Shown one piece after another: positions 34,076 to 45,328 of a DNA stretch of 64,000 bases; positions within the stretch are counted from its first letter, which is position 1, and the number at the start of each line of letters is the position of its first letter. A program made the translations under genes and the position numbers. The notes beneath the pieces are model-generated. The model ran no database searches. It had not been told where the DNA came from and worked only from the letters and a program-made list of their open reading frames with translations. Source of the stretch: Taenia hydatigena (taxonomy: Eukaryota; Platyhelminthes; Cestoda; Cyclophyllidea; Taeniidae); contig JADWOT020000002.1 in the NCBI GenBank assembly GCA_036345935.2, positions 19,682,342 through 19,746,341 of the forward strand, written 5' to 3'.

Positions 34076-34366
34076 ATGTGCGACAGTGTGGTGAATGACA
34101 ACGTCACCTCCAACTCCACCTCCTGCCTCCATAGGGGCTTATGTGAAATTAATGAAAGGAATGTGAGCGTAGGGTTGTTAGGCAGGGGCATCAATGAACA
34201 ACTGCAAACAATGCAATGTAGTGCAGAGCGCACTTGTCACAACTCAATTGCTCCACCGATTCAACACGAGTGTACCTTCGTAATTGAACTCGTGTCCTGT
34301 GAGCCTCGTTGTGATGGGGAAGATGGCGTTCTCAACAAAACGCCATTCACTTCGGTTGGAGGATAA
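34076..34366 (+). CDS. Cys-rich open frame, possible extracellular exon
   Basis: The frame is open for 96 codons from ATG to TAA and contains about eight Cys with four Asn-glycosylation motifs (NVT, NST, NVS, NKT). That composition is typical of an extracellular domain. A fair acceptor (GTCCATTTGCAG) sits just upstream, so it may be an internal or terminal exon rather than a complete gene. There is no signal peptide in the frame. I do not recognise the fold. The opposite strand is only partly open. Confidence 0.3.
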   Translation: MCDSVVNDNVTSNSTSCLHRGLCEINERNVSVGLLGRGINEQLQTMQCSAERTCHNSIAPPIQHECTFVIELVSCEPRCDGEDGVLNKTPFTSVGG

Positions 34367-35199
34367 GCGCTTACCATGCCAGTCGTCGACATGCTCACTG
34401 GTTGGTGCTTACGACTGCAAGTCATGTATTCAGTATGCATCACAACGCCTGTATACACTTCGACGATGCTGTTCCCTCTCAGCTCATTTCAGTAACGGTA
34501 GGGTGGTACTCAATGCCTTCCAGCTAATGGCTCATCTACTCCACGGAAGCAATGAATTGATCATACGAGGAGAGGAAACGTGAATGAGATCATTGTTTTT
34601 CTGGCACCGCTGCCCTTCTCTACCCCCACACCACGCCTTAGATGCCTGACAAATCATTTTGCATCATAAGACCATATATTAATGACACAACCTTCCTTAC
34701 ACCGAGCTTCAGTAATACCGAATATAGCGTTGCATTTGAAGACCTGAACACTGGCAATACGGAACAAAATCTAGTTGTTTATTGAGTGAGAATATGAGCA
34801 GACTTAAATCTCTCTTGTTTCAGCTTGAATGTATGCCGCATTGGTCACTGTGCGCAACCTTGTTCATTGTAGGCAGACTTTCCGCAAGTGGTGTAGTAGT
34901 ATGGCTGAGGTGTACTTTGGAATGCTATAAAAGTTAATCTTGCGCTTGTTCACACGAATGCATATCTGCTGCTATTGACAGAAGTAGCAATTTTAAACCA
35001 AATGCGTTGTGCTGTGCTTTGCTACGGTGAGGTGATGGTGATGGGAGATAAACTGGCTGATTTTCTGCAAGAATTTGTGTGGATCGCTGCGACGCATGTG
35101 AAGCTTCGTTATGACCTCGCTTTTCGTGGCTTTGTCTGACGAGCACTAAAATCATGCCGCGCAATCCCACTGCGACAATAATGCGTCTGTCTTGTCAGT

Positions 35200-37380
35200 G
35201 TCTGGATTGGTCTAAGTGTGGTGTGTTGACGACTGTCTAGAAAGATTATCGTAGCAATGGGGTGAGTCATCGTCGTCATCGCCTCTGCTGTCGGCGACCC
35301 CATCGTCTGCTTTGTCGATGTCCGCATGTACGCTGGATGACTATTTCAAATCGTATCCCGCCTGTCCTATGTCTGCTTCTTTTTTCATATTCTTTATCTC
35401 CTTACTGTCTTTCTTGCTTTGTGCATTCATCTCTCTCTTTTTCCTTCGTTCTCGTGCACTGTTGGCACCACATTACTTACTCATTGACTTAGCAATTGTG
35501 GTGAATGTTTTCGTCGACGTAGATGGCGACATTTTCGTGTGAGGTGAGGAGGAGTAGGAGAAGGAGGAGACGACATTTCTCTGTCTGTATTTCTACCCTG
35601 CGTAGAGCTCAAGTGTGGACAATGGCGTGGAAGTGGATGGCGACGAAGTGGGTGAGGCCAGGGCAGCGTTGGTGGCGACGGTGTTGATGATCGTAGTGCT
35701 CCCATCTAATTTTGCTAATTGGGTGCACACTTACCAGCATCATGCCTTGGTGTTCCTTCATTCCACATCATCGACATCGCGCTTAGACACGGGCACGTGG
35801 AGAAGGGGGAGAAATATAATCCTGACGACGTGTCGGAGCCGTTGGTGGATGTGACGCCCACTTTGTCCGAAATGCGAGTCTTCCCCTTTTCATTACAAAT
35901 GTTGATCGAATCAAGCTTGACCTTTACTTGGCTGATTAAATATCACTGAAATTTAGCCCTAATATTTGTTTAGTTTTCTCATTTTTTAAAGCTACTTGAA
36001 TGTCGTTGAAGATGCGCCCCTTTCGACTGCTACTTACTTATGGATCCCTATTTTCCATTGCTAATGCTATGCGTCCTGGAATCCGATATGGTGCCTAAAA
36101 GACCACTCCCTGCATAGGTTACTCTTTCACACAGGTGATCCTTATTTGCTAAATGTTCAAAGTGTTGAAGCTTCTGTCTGGCTGTCGAATACCGGAGATT
36201 GTAGCCAGCAATGAACTTGTGTTCAGACCACTCAGTGCGGTGGCCCACATTGCGTTGACTAATCATTTTAAGTGATGTTGGTTCCGATTTTGCGTCGTGG
36301 TCTCTGAACAGTCTGTTACTGGAAACCCTACACTGCAGCTTGTTCACGGCAAGCAATCCATCTTTCGTCGCTGTCATATGCCTAACGGATTCAATTAGCT
36401 AAATTTTAACAACATTTTTTAGGTTATTGCTTGAACTCTTACCCTTTCCGAGTCACAAAAACTCGATAACACATCCGATGGGAAGCACAAGCATCCGCAT
36501 CGATACGGTACTCCTTTCTGTTCTCCCACTGATTTCTCGTACTCAGTGACTGCAACCAACTGGGACTCGAGTCGGTTCAGAGGTTGAAGCGAAAGCAGGC
36601 ATTTCGTCTAGTTTACGTGTAGTATTTGATAATGGTGTGGCAGGCAGTAGCAAAACGTGTTCCTTCTGACCAAATGACTTAATCAGTTTGATCTTGGTGG
36701 CCTTAAGTCAGTTGAGGGGCATCACACTTAAGCGGACCCTTCGTACTAAATAAAATACGATTAAAATCATTTTGGTCAGTGTTATTCTGAACCAAAGCAT
36801 TAATAGCAATAAACAGCGATGTGAAACGGGAGTGATGGTGCAATAGTTGGTCCCCCTTCTCCTTTTCTTCAACATTTAAGCAGATACGATGGAGGTTGAC
36901 CACACGACTGGTACCCAGGTGCTATAAAATAATGTGTGGCGGACAGTTGGATTGACAGTTCGTGAAATTTTGTTTCTAAAATAGAAAATTGCTTGTGTTG
37001 CTATAATCACTAGGCAAATAAAAACTCCATGTCTAATAGTCGATGGTTTGTGTGCATTGGTGCGTGCGTGATGGACTGTAGATGCAGTTGTTCACGGTGA
37101 TCCGGTGACTTACAGGCGACCAAAGAAGCTGATGGCTGAGATCTGCCTGCTCGATAGAATTCCATGTAGCTGGTAGATGCTTGGGAGGGACTTCTTGAAA
37201 ACAGTAAGGACTTGTGATTAATTGCTGAATTACGTGTCCATTGAGGGAGCGACTTGGCGTGGCTGAATAATACACTTCCTCTCCTCGTCCTTCATATTCC
37301 TTTAGTAATATTTCTCTAAGCTCCTTGTAATTGGCAATAGTTAGTGGTGTCGACTGTTGGTTGAGAAACATAACAGCACA
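35200..37380 (-). repeat. Family D, copy 2 (about 2 kb)
   Basis: This region is colinear, with gaps, with 59.2-61.2 kb. Matching blocks occur at 35.83-35.93 with 60.14-60.22, 36.15-36.36 with 60.38-60.53, 36.63-36.84 with 60.57-60.80, and 37.05-37.15 with 61.10-61.20. On the minus strand the blocks contain recurring peptides (VNKL...SNRLFRDHD here). An intron donor GTAAGT is in the same place in both. It is either an ancient segmental duplication or a dispersed element derived from an intron-containing gene. Confidence 0.55.
36703..37371 (-). CDS. Two-exon open frame inside family D, unknown protein
   Basis: Exon 1 (37114-37371) runs from ATG through 86 codons (ANYKELREILLKEYEGRG near the start) to a perfect donor, CCT|GTAAGT, in phase 0. 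After a 192-base intron, exon 2 (36703-36921) follows CATTATTTTATAG and is open in phase 0 for 72 codons (HLGTSRVVNLHRICLN) to TAA. Joining them gives about 158 residues with no stop. I recognise no domain. The paralogous segment at 60.6-61.2 kb keeps the donor position but has stops and frameshifts. Just past the TAA the similarity between copies continues in another frame (TKIKLIKSFG against TKVELFKPFD), so this copy too may be a truncated descendant. Confidence 0.4.
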
Positions 37381-38735
37381 GATGGTTCGACGACTACAGT
37401 GGTAGTGGAGAGGCGTCAGCTAAGTACTGCGTTTTTGTTTTTGATGAGAAAGGCAAGAATCGTGCAAAGCTTATGCACTATCAAGAGGGACTTGGATTGC
37501 GGATCGAAGTGTTGCAGTGATGGTAGTGAGTTATAAAATGGACATGGCGCCTCTTTGGTTTCGCAGGTCATCTCGGTAGAAGTTTCTACTCAGCTGCTTT
37601 TTCGGACGGCTGCTGATTGATAAACGAGTTGCTCTTATTAATCGTCTGGAATTTCTGCGTGTATCTGAAGGTTTCGTAAGCAAGCATTTTTTGGTTCTCC
37701 CCGTGGGCCAATTTCGCCTCTACATCTCAGATGTCATCGCTTTATTGCTCATCAAATGACTTCGTTTAGACTTTGTATTTGAGGCCATCTCTACTGAGTA
37801 ATTTGGACCTGAGGTGAAAGATACGCTTTGCCATCGCGCTTCAAAGAAGAAGACGCGCCTTCCCTTCAGTGGTGGGTCACTTTGACGTCGTTCTTCCCAA
37901 CACTTCTCCGAATTCAGCGGCAGCTGTGAAAAAAAAATACATCTGGCTGTGCTTCAGCTCATTTCACTGGAGGCAACATTGGATACATCTGTGTGTGCTC
38001 ATCAGTTTCAATGGTTGTTTAAATGTCCGCTTGTTCTTCAAATCACCAAAGTAATGGGTGGGATAGGTATTCTTTACTACAAATGAAACAATGCAAATGT
38101 AATAGAGTTATGAGGCGAAAATTGTCACTTCTGGAATTGAAACTCCGGAGGACAGCCTTAGTGTTTGAGGCTGTCTACCCCGTTGCTCCTTTGAAGTCCT
38201 CTCCGGAATTAGCAGTGTTGTAGAATGCGCTCAACATACCACTTTTGAGAGATCTATTCTCAAGTAATATCTGGTTACTGGCTCAACCATCCCAGTTCAC
38301 CCTCTTCAACACAAAAGAATTTTTTCGCAGCAGCTAACTGGGGTTCCGATTTATTTGTCTTGCTCTACTACGGTAAATGTACCTACAACTGTCTCTAGTC
38401 TCATGAAATATTATGTGAGAAAAACGATTTTCTAGTTGATATAAAATCCAAAACCAAACTACTTAGTCCAGCTAACTTTTCGTCTATTAACCCATCCATT
38501 TACCCACTTTTTCACCTATTCATCTGCTTGCCTATGTAAGACTTTTACATTTCTGGCGGCATTTGAATGTGAGTCTAAAACAGACATAGAGTTGCTGGAA
38601 GGCTTTAAGCATATGTGAGGTGTGTGAGTGATTAAAGAAGGCCTGATTAGTAATGTTTGCCATTCAAGCAGGTGTATTTCCAACAATACATCAATCAGCG
38701 GAGACGCGGAAGGATGCCCACTGCTGAGAATTCGT

Positions 38736-38975
38736 AAAACGGCAGCGGCGGATTACACGACAAAGTGTGAGGAACTCGCGACCTCTAGCGCAGCACTGTA
38801 GGCTACGCACGTCCAGATGTCAGTGTAGCTGGAGACAGTCCATCGCAAGCATGTTGCTTCAGCACAGCAATTCAGGCTCTCGACGGCCATGGAGGTGGGG
38901 TTCGCTGAAATGGAAGGAAGTCCTGTCTGGACGCATGTCAACGCCGCGGAGTTGGAGGCAAGGAAGAGTAAAATT
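38736..38975 (+). pseudogene. Decayed exon-like frame with two TAG codons
   Basis: This 80-codon frame reads like a helical protein (VASAQQFRLSTAMEVGFAEM) and ends at a possible donor (ATT|GTAGGT), but two TAG codons interrupt the first half. It resembles 4770-4930 (LSSNVAL against TSSAAL, then LEASVR against LETVHR), where TAG codons also occur. It is probably a relic of the same source as family D. If the sequence has errors at these points it could be a live exon. Confidence 0.4.
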
Positions 38976-38989
38976 GTAGGTAGAGACTG

Positions 38990-41689
38990 CCATCGTTTAT
39001 CAGTATAGTTCACTATCCATCCATCCCGTATTCTTGCAATCAGTCATCTACTTCCTTATTGCTCATTTACTCTGGCATTGGATGTGGTGTCAAACGTCAG
39101 CCCAACTATCCGTCTTTCATCTACTCCGTAATGTATTATTCTGTCCAACGAATCTGTGCAGTGGACAATGCTTCTGAATAGTTTACGTGTTTTGAGGTCA
39201 CCTCAGTTAAGATTAGCCAACATTTGAAGCGTTTACATACATGGTATCTTCACTTGTCAAGCAAGTGTTTGAAGTTGTGAACGGCTGATGTACTTAAAAC
39301 TGGGAGGGGCGATATATATTTTAGAAGTGCGTACTTGCTAACCCATTCAGTCAGCTCGGATCCATTTACCTAGTTTTTGGGAATAACACATGATTCGGTC
39401 CCTCCTGCAGGTCTCGCTAGCTGAAAACACTGAACGCACGCCCAGGCTGTCAGCAAAGCTGATAGATTCGCCTTAAAAGTGGGTTTACCGCTTTCGAAAG
39501 AGGAGGTTAGGGTGCGTGTTTTGAGTAGACGGGATTCTGATAGACGCACGAAATGGTGGTTGAATTGATGACACAGAATTACTCAACTCATCTTGAAATG
39601 TCTGAATAGAGGCTTTCGGCTAGCAAAGTGGCACTTTTTCCTGCTCTTATGGATCCTTTCTCTTACACGCCATTTGTGTTAAATTTTGTCACAGCAGGAT
39701 ATTTTCTTCATTAAGACTAGAAGTAGTTTGATTTCCTTGCTCCCTTCCTTAGACCTAACTGTATTGTCCTCGAAATCGCAGTGCGATCAAATTGTCTTTT
39801 TTGTTCCTTGTGCATTGAAAGCTCATAAGTAGCCTGTGTTCTGAATGTTCGATTGCAGACGGGATTTCGATGAAACTGCGGCTTTCCAGATCTCTATTCC
39901 TCTAAGCCTTACGCATTCTTAGTTACTGGTTAGGTTTCGCCTGCTTTGAAGGATTTGTGCCTTGAGTTAAGTAGACGAAGCACCATCGGCGGCTATCAGT
40001 GACCGCTCAATAGTCCTTAGCCCATGCTGCTTTGTTTTGTTTCATTTAGGAGCTTTTATCGTCTTTAGTTTCATGGTGCCACAGCTACGGATCGTGGCAG
40101 AAGTAGTTAATTACTTCTTTTATTTTCAACCTCTTTGAGAACAGCCGCAATTGTTTCAAGAGTGAGCCTCTAAATGCCTTCCGGTACTTTTCATAACACT
40201 GACGAATGTCCAAGGTGTTAATTGGCAATCAGCATTACCCTTCCAATCTATACCTTAATGTTGGTTAAAGTATACACTTTTCCATTTGTTATCAGTTTGT
40301 GCAATAGCTTTTCGTCCTAAATCATATTGAAAATTGACGTTGAATCTTCTCGATATAAGAGGATAGCCATATCTTCCCATCCTATGAACAACAGTTGAAT
40401 AGGCTATCTTCGATTGCAGTTAAGCGACCCGTGCTCTGTTCTCAGCTTCTTGGGAAGTGATAGGTTGCTACTGCACTTATATCGGTTTTCATTACTTTCT
40501 TCACAAGTCTCTGCATTCGATTTTGACTGCTTCAGTGCAGATCTCGTTGCACCAACCGTTCAAAATGCAGGATCTAGGACTGTGACTGCTGCCAACGCTA
40601 GTTTCTTTCATAAGTGATTCTATCCCGCCGATTGAGCGGAAACGCCTAAACGCCTACTCATACTATTAACAGAAGGCTGGTGTTGGATTCGCGAGTAGCG
40701 CATTGACTAAGCCTAATCAAGGTGGTTAAGCCGGATGTTACATTCTTTGTGAAGCATAATAATCAGACAGGTGGCTCTATTTTGAGTGGAAAGCACACAC
40801 GACTTGATGTAGTCGCAAACACTCTCCCCCTACTCTTTCTCCGTCGTATCAGTTGCATGACGCCTATTCCCCAAAAAGGTGCGAACTGTAACCCTTAGGA
40901 ATGGTTGATGAAACAAAAGCTGTTGAAAGGGTAGAAGTGAGGGAGGAGGTGTATGCTTGAATTTGGCTGCTACAAAGGCCGTTTATAAAGGCGATCGAGG
41001 AGGCGATATCTGTGGGGCGTCTTCTGGAAGATGGCAGCATACAATGAGAGATTTCCCAGCAAATTCAAACCGTTAAAGTATCCAGGATGTACTAGCTTCA
41101 TGTGCCCAACAAATGTAAGAAACCAGCATCAGGAAAATAGCATGAGCGTAACCAGGTCAACTTTTAACACGTCAAATTTCATTTGGAATGCTGATGCTAC
41201 TGAAGGAGGGCACAGTAAGCTCTGCATGAGAAAAAAACGAAAAAAGAACTAGTGAAGGGGATAGGAAATTTGGGTTTCTAGGTTAACAGTCTCAGAAAGA
41301 AAAGAAGTAGGTTTATATCAAGTTGTAAATAATGATGTGAAAACCTCAATGCAGATGTCAATACTTATTCCAGCCAATGCCGATGACTTTTCGCCTACCT
41401 ATTCTTGAGGGCCATCGGGAGGGATGCTTATTCCTGTCCTCGAGTTTGGCCAATGGCTTCTAGCAGCATAGCTTTGTAATGGAATTTGTCCACTCGAATA
41501 GAGTAATTAAGATGCAAGGTATGCATTTTTGGAGGAGCCGTAGCTGTGATTCGACACCAATACTTCTTTAGGCATTTTTCTCTCCATTTACCAGCATTTA
41601 CCATTCACCGAGGACGAAGTGAAGCAGTTTGCCTCTTGACGATACTGCCGCAATGACGTCCCCTTTTGTATCATTGGTTGATTTTGCCT
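38990..41689. other. No gene recognised
   Basis: No frame above background has splice support. A 67-codon plus-strand frame at 40414-40617 is rich in Leu/Ser but has no recognisable pattern. Confidence 0.35.
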
Positions 41690-41839
41690 TTTGAAAGATC
41701 CACAAATCAGATTTGTGAGTTGGTTGTTCGGCATCTTGAAGGAGCAGCATATGAGCGTACCATTAAAGTACCGCAAGTCATTGATCAGGAGGGTAAAATG
41801 GAAAGGTAAGGGAGAAGGTATTTATTTGTGCAAACTTTA

Positions 41840-42060
41840 CAGCCAGCATACCTTGCACGGGCTTTCGCAAACTGGTCAGATCCTCATTAACCGTCTACGA
41901 CGTTGATGGGCGGTAACTATTTCTACTGAGGTGGCGCACACCATTTGTCAGCTCCAAAGTCAGCGATGCAGTCTGCCGAGTTTTATAAATCTAGAGTTCC
42001 TCTCCTTTTTTACTGCAGACAACGGGAGCTATAATGCTTTCTTGCTACACAAAGCAGTAA
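41840..42060 (+). repeat. Dispersed repeat with CQLQSQR frame, copy 2
   Basis: Partner of the minus-strand segment at 13415-13640. The shared block TTTGTCAGCTCCAAAG is followed by similar sequence for about 100 bases. The preceding frame (41691-41906) runs 71 codons to a stop and is not recognised. Confidence 0.55.
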
Positions 42061-42149
42061 TTATTGTTGTTTTTCTAGCAAAAGCAGTTCACTTACGGTC
42101 AGACGCAGTCCAATCGCAATGCCTAAGTGGGTTTGAAGTGAGGATGTAG

Positions 42150-44330
42150 TGGCTCTCCTACATCCAGGCTGCTCTCAACTGAAATTATGTGCGAGTGCTC
42201 TTCATCTTATCAATTTCTTCCCACCAGTCAACCAATCCGCAACGACCCCGAGACGGATGTTCGTATTGGTTGACATTTGGTGGATCGAATAACGCAGATT
42301 GGTCAGTGACGAGGGGAAAGATAAGAGTATAAGTGGGAATTCAATTCAATCACTTTTTCATTTACCCGCTCGTTTTCTTGGTAGATGCAGAATGCCAGGT
42401 AAGATGTACGGGATCGTGGTTTTTCGTCTTTTGCTTTAGGGATGGAATTGTGCGTCGCAGAAGAGCTGCGTCTAGGCTGGCAGCGATCGATGAACGAAAC
42501 AATGGAAAGTGTTTTAGTAATGCCCACATTTGGTTTACTTAGAAGGCATTCATGCTCACTCCTCTTTATGTTGACATCGGTCCACGTACACAGAGTACTT
42601 TCAAGCCTGCGATACCTGAGGCTTGGTTTGGATTCATTTTACTGCCTCAGGAACGGTTAGCTTTATGCTCTTATGCCTTAGCCGAACAGCAAACAATTCG
42701 CATTAGTTGAATCAGATTGGTTCAGGATGCATAGGTATATTCTAATCCAGTTGGCATTGCTACAAAGTTAACAGGTCAAACGATTCGCTGGAACCAAATT
42801 TTGCATTGGCATGTGTCTACTTACAATGGCTAGTCCCAATGGCTGATATCATCGTCTATCCGCATTAATAGCTGCCTTTCTATCCACTCAGCCAGCCAGC
42901 CAGTCCAGGTTCTTTGGCGCTTTTTTGAATGTACATAAATTCATCTCACCCAAAAGCACACCCTCAGGGCTTCTTTAAATCTCTCTTTGCCTCTAGCATC
43001 GAACTGAATTTACGAACAGATGTGCTTTGTAGTCCCCGACTTCTGCACTTCTAATTATTAGACTCCAGCAAACTCTCATAATTGTTTTCCTCTCCTGCTG
43101 CGATTCATTTCAAAATTTTTTAAAATAAGACAAAGTGTAAATGTCGCTTCTCATATCTTTCCGAACTTTGAGTTCAAAATGGAAATTAGGCGAATAGGAA
43201 GAGCACAGATGTGGGTGCTCTTCGAGGCTTGCAAATACAGAAAAGCTTTTTGTTGACGTTTCGACTGTTTGACTAATCCAGTCTCCTGCTTAATTTGGGC
43301 AACTAAATCAAATCAAAGCAGCTGATCTGCAACACCGAAAGTGACGTATAGAGGCGGGTAAGAAAAGAAAGCAAAATTCCAAGGCTATTCTTCAAATAAT
43401 TGTACTTCACTAAGGTCTCGAGAAGGAATCAAATCTCTGTTAACTAACGAAGGCTGAAACGGATTTAGGGTATTTTCGAGCCAGTCTTGGATAACTATGT
43501 CATGATCAAGTTATATGACTTTTGCTACTGTTGTTGACGCCATACTAAGTGGAAGGCGAAAAGGCTTGCAAACCGTAGTTGTATAACGGAGGCACAACAA
43601 AACCTTAAAGCTCACCACTACTGTCTACCCATCGGTAGGCAACCTAAGGAAGGAAGGAAGGAAGGGCCAACACAATCAAGCGCAAGGCGTTTATTTCTAC
43701 ATGTGAAGAAGGTGAAGGAGGTATCCCCCACGTGTGTTTCCTGCTAAGTCTTCAATAAGGCTGACGTATTTGAAAGGATAACCACTTTCGCTACATAAAA
43801 TTACACAAAAGTAGTTGCTACTTGCTACTGAATGTATCCAGCTCTACCTCTGTCCTCCCTCAGCCCACCTACCTACTCTCTCCTAACTGTTTCTCCTCTC
43901 TTAGTATTTATTTCATTTAGTGCGCATCCTAACGAATTGTAGGTAGGCTTATCAGTAAAAACCAATTGACTCCACCCGCCAGACATATTTGCAAGCGAAT
44001 ATGATGGCGGCTGACGAGAGCAATTCAATAGAGAAGCTTCGTTCAGCCTATCGGCTTGTGACTCCTATGACAAGCACTTTTCGTCTCATCAGCCGTTGAG
44101 TGGAATCGTTTGAGTTGGGTGTGGCGAAAAAGCCTTTGAATGACAGTGACACAAATGGTGTGCATGAGCACATTCCACCCTCACAAACCTTTTAGCTAAA
44201 CTTCACTCCTTATCTACACCTGTAAGAATCATATGAGACTGGGTAGCAGGGAGTCAGAGTGCGCAAAAAGCAATAAATGAACCCATAAGCAGCTGTTTTG
44301 GCGTCTTTTTGGTGGCGAGGATTTGGTGGA
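42150..44330. other. No gene recognised; short tandem repeats
   Basis: A minus-strand frame at 42303-42527 is charged and protein-like, and on the opposite strand a CCAG|GTAAGA donor lies at about 42400, but neither could be assembled into a gene. A (CAGC)n run lies at 42892-42904 and a (GGAA)n run at 43647-43665. Confidence 0.3.
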
Positions 44331-44440
44331 GACATGAGCATCGGAACGATGGGAGGTGGTGCAGAAAGACGGAGAGTTGGTCGGATGTGATCAGGTAGGT
44401 TGATGTGTCCTTCTAATGAAAGAGCATTCACTGTACAACC
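44331..44440 (+). repeat. Diverged interspersed repeat, copy 1
   Basis: Aligns loosely with 51321-51425: shared GAAGCATCG/GAGCATCGG block, GGAGG block, and a well-matched end AGGTTGATGTG(C)TCCTTC. Both copies are on the plus strand. Nature unknown; the size would suit a SINE-like element, but no tRNA-like promoter boxes were recognised. Confidence 0.45.
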
Positions 44441-44696
44441 ACTTGACGTAAAATGCGGACATACAATTTAATATCCCTAACAACAAATTCCGCAAATCCC
44501 TGTTAGACTGTCTACCATTTAAGCGGGTGCCGCAAAATTTGATTTGGCATAAGTAGTATTCTAGTTTTGCAAATGACATTGTGCATTCACAGTTAAAAGG
44601 TCGCATTTAAAGTTGCAACAGCTGCTCCTTCGCCCTGACTGTTACAGCAAGCAGTGAAAATAAAGTCATTGCTTGGGCGGATGGAAAATTAGAGCT

Positions 44697-44803
44697 GCAT
44701 AGAGCACCAAAACTAGACTTCCTCTTGGTAGTTTGCCCTTTCCCACACAAAGCCTAAGTGTGGTAATTGAATGCAATCACTTTGCCCAATTCAGAGTATG
44801 GCA
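44697..44803 (+). repeat. 107-bp repeat, copy 1
   Basis: Matches 53712-53818 over 107 bases without gaps, with roughly eight differences. Both are on the plus strand and similarity ends abruptly at both sides. It begins GCATA(G/A)AGCACC and ends GTATGGCA. No terminal repeats were seen. Confidence 0.9.
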
Positions 44804-44815
44804 CTGTGATTCACT

Positions 44816-45004
44816 TTAAGATTCAAAGGGGCATCCTTTTACATGGTTAAACTTCAGCACACCACTAGTCTCTTTAACTCCACGAAGAGCAACCACTTGG
44901 TGAAACCGGTTCCCATCCTCTTCTAAGAGCTCTGGACAAGATTCATTAAGCAATCCTTGGTAGCCGTCAACGTTTGACACGATTGTGGATTTGTGTAACA
45001 GCAT
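44816..45004 (-). CDS. Small open reading frame downstream of HSP70
   Basis: An ATG on the minus strand opens 62 codons (MLLHKSTIVSNVDGYQG near the start) to TAA. It lies about 325 bases beyond the HSP70 stop codon on the same strand. The peptide is balanced in composition and protein-like but not recognised. It might instead belong to the HSP70 3' untranslated region. Confidence 0.25.
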   Translation of the reverse strand: MLLHKSTIVSNVDGYQGLLNESCPELLEEDGNRFHQVVALRGVKETSGVLKFNHVKGCPFES

Positions 45005-45328
45005 AACATCTCGATACGGTTTTTACTTATCGATGCAGAGCCTTATTTCCAGAAACACTGGTCTTTAGTCAAATTATTCGACCAAGTTCATGGCCCACTT
45101 ACCATTACCGATATGGACAATGACATAATGTCTGGCTCAATTGCTCATCGCGACACATGATCATTGCGAAGGCGCTTAATGCAAAAACTCAGCAGACTAA
45201 GGGCAGGTTATGAATGACAAAGTAAGTAAAGATGGATGTTGATAGGCAAATAAATGGCTAGGTGAGTGTGAGAGTGTAATAGGGTCGAATGTACAAAGCT
45301 GCGTGTCCAAGTTTTCAAATGTCCGTGC

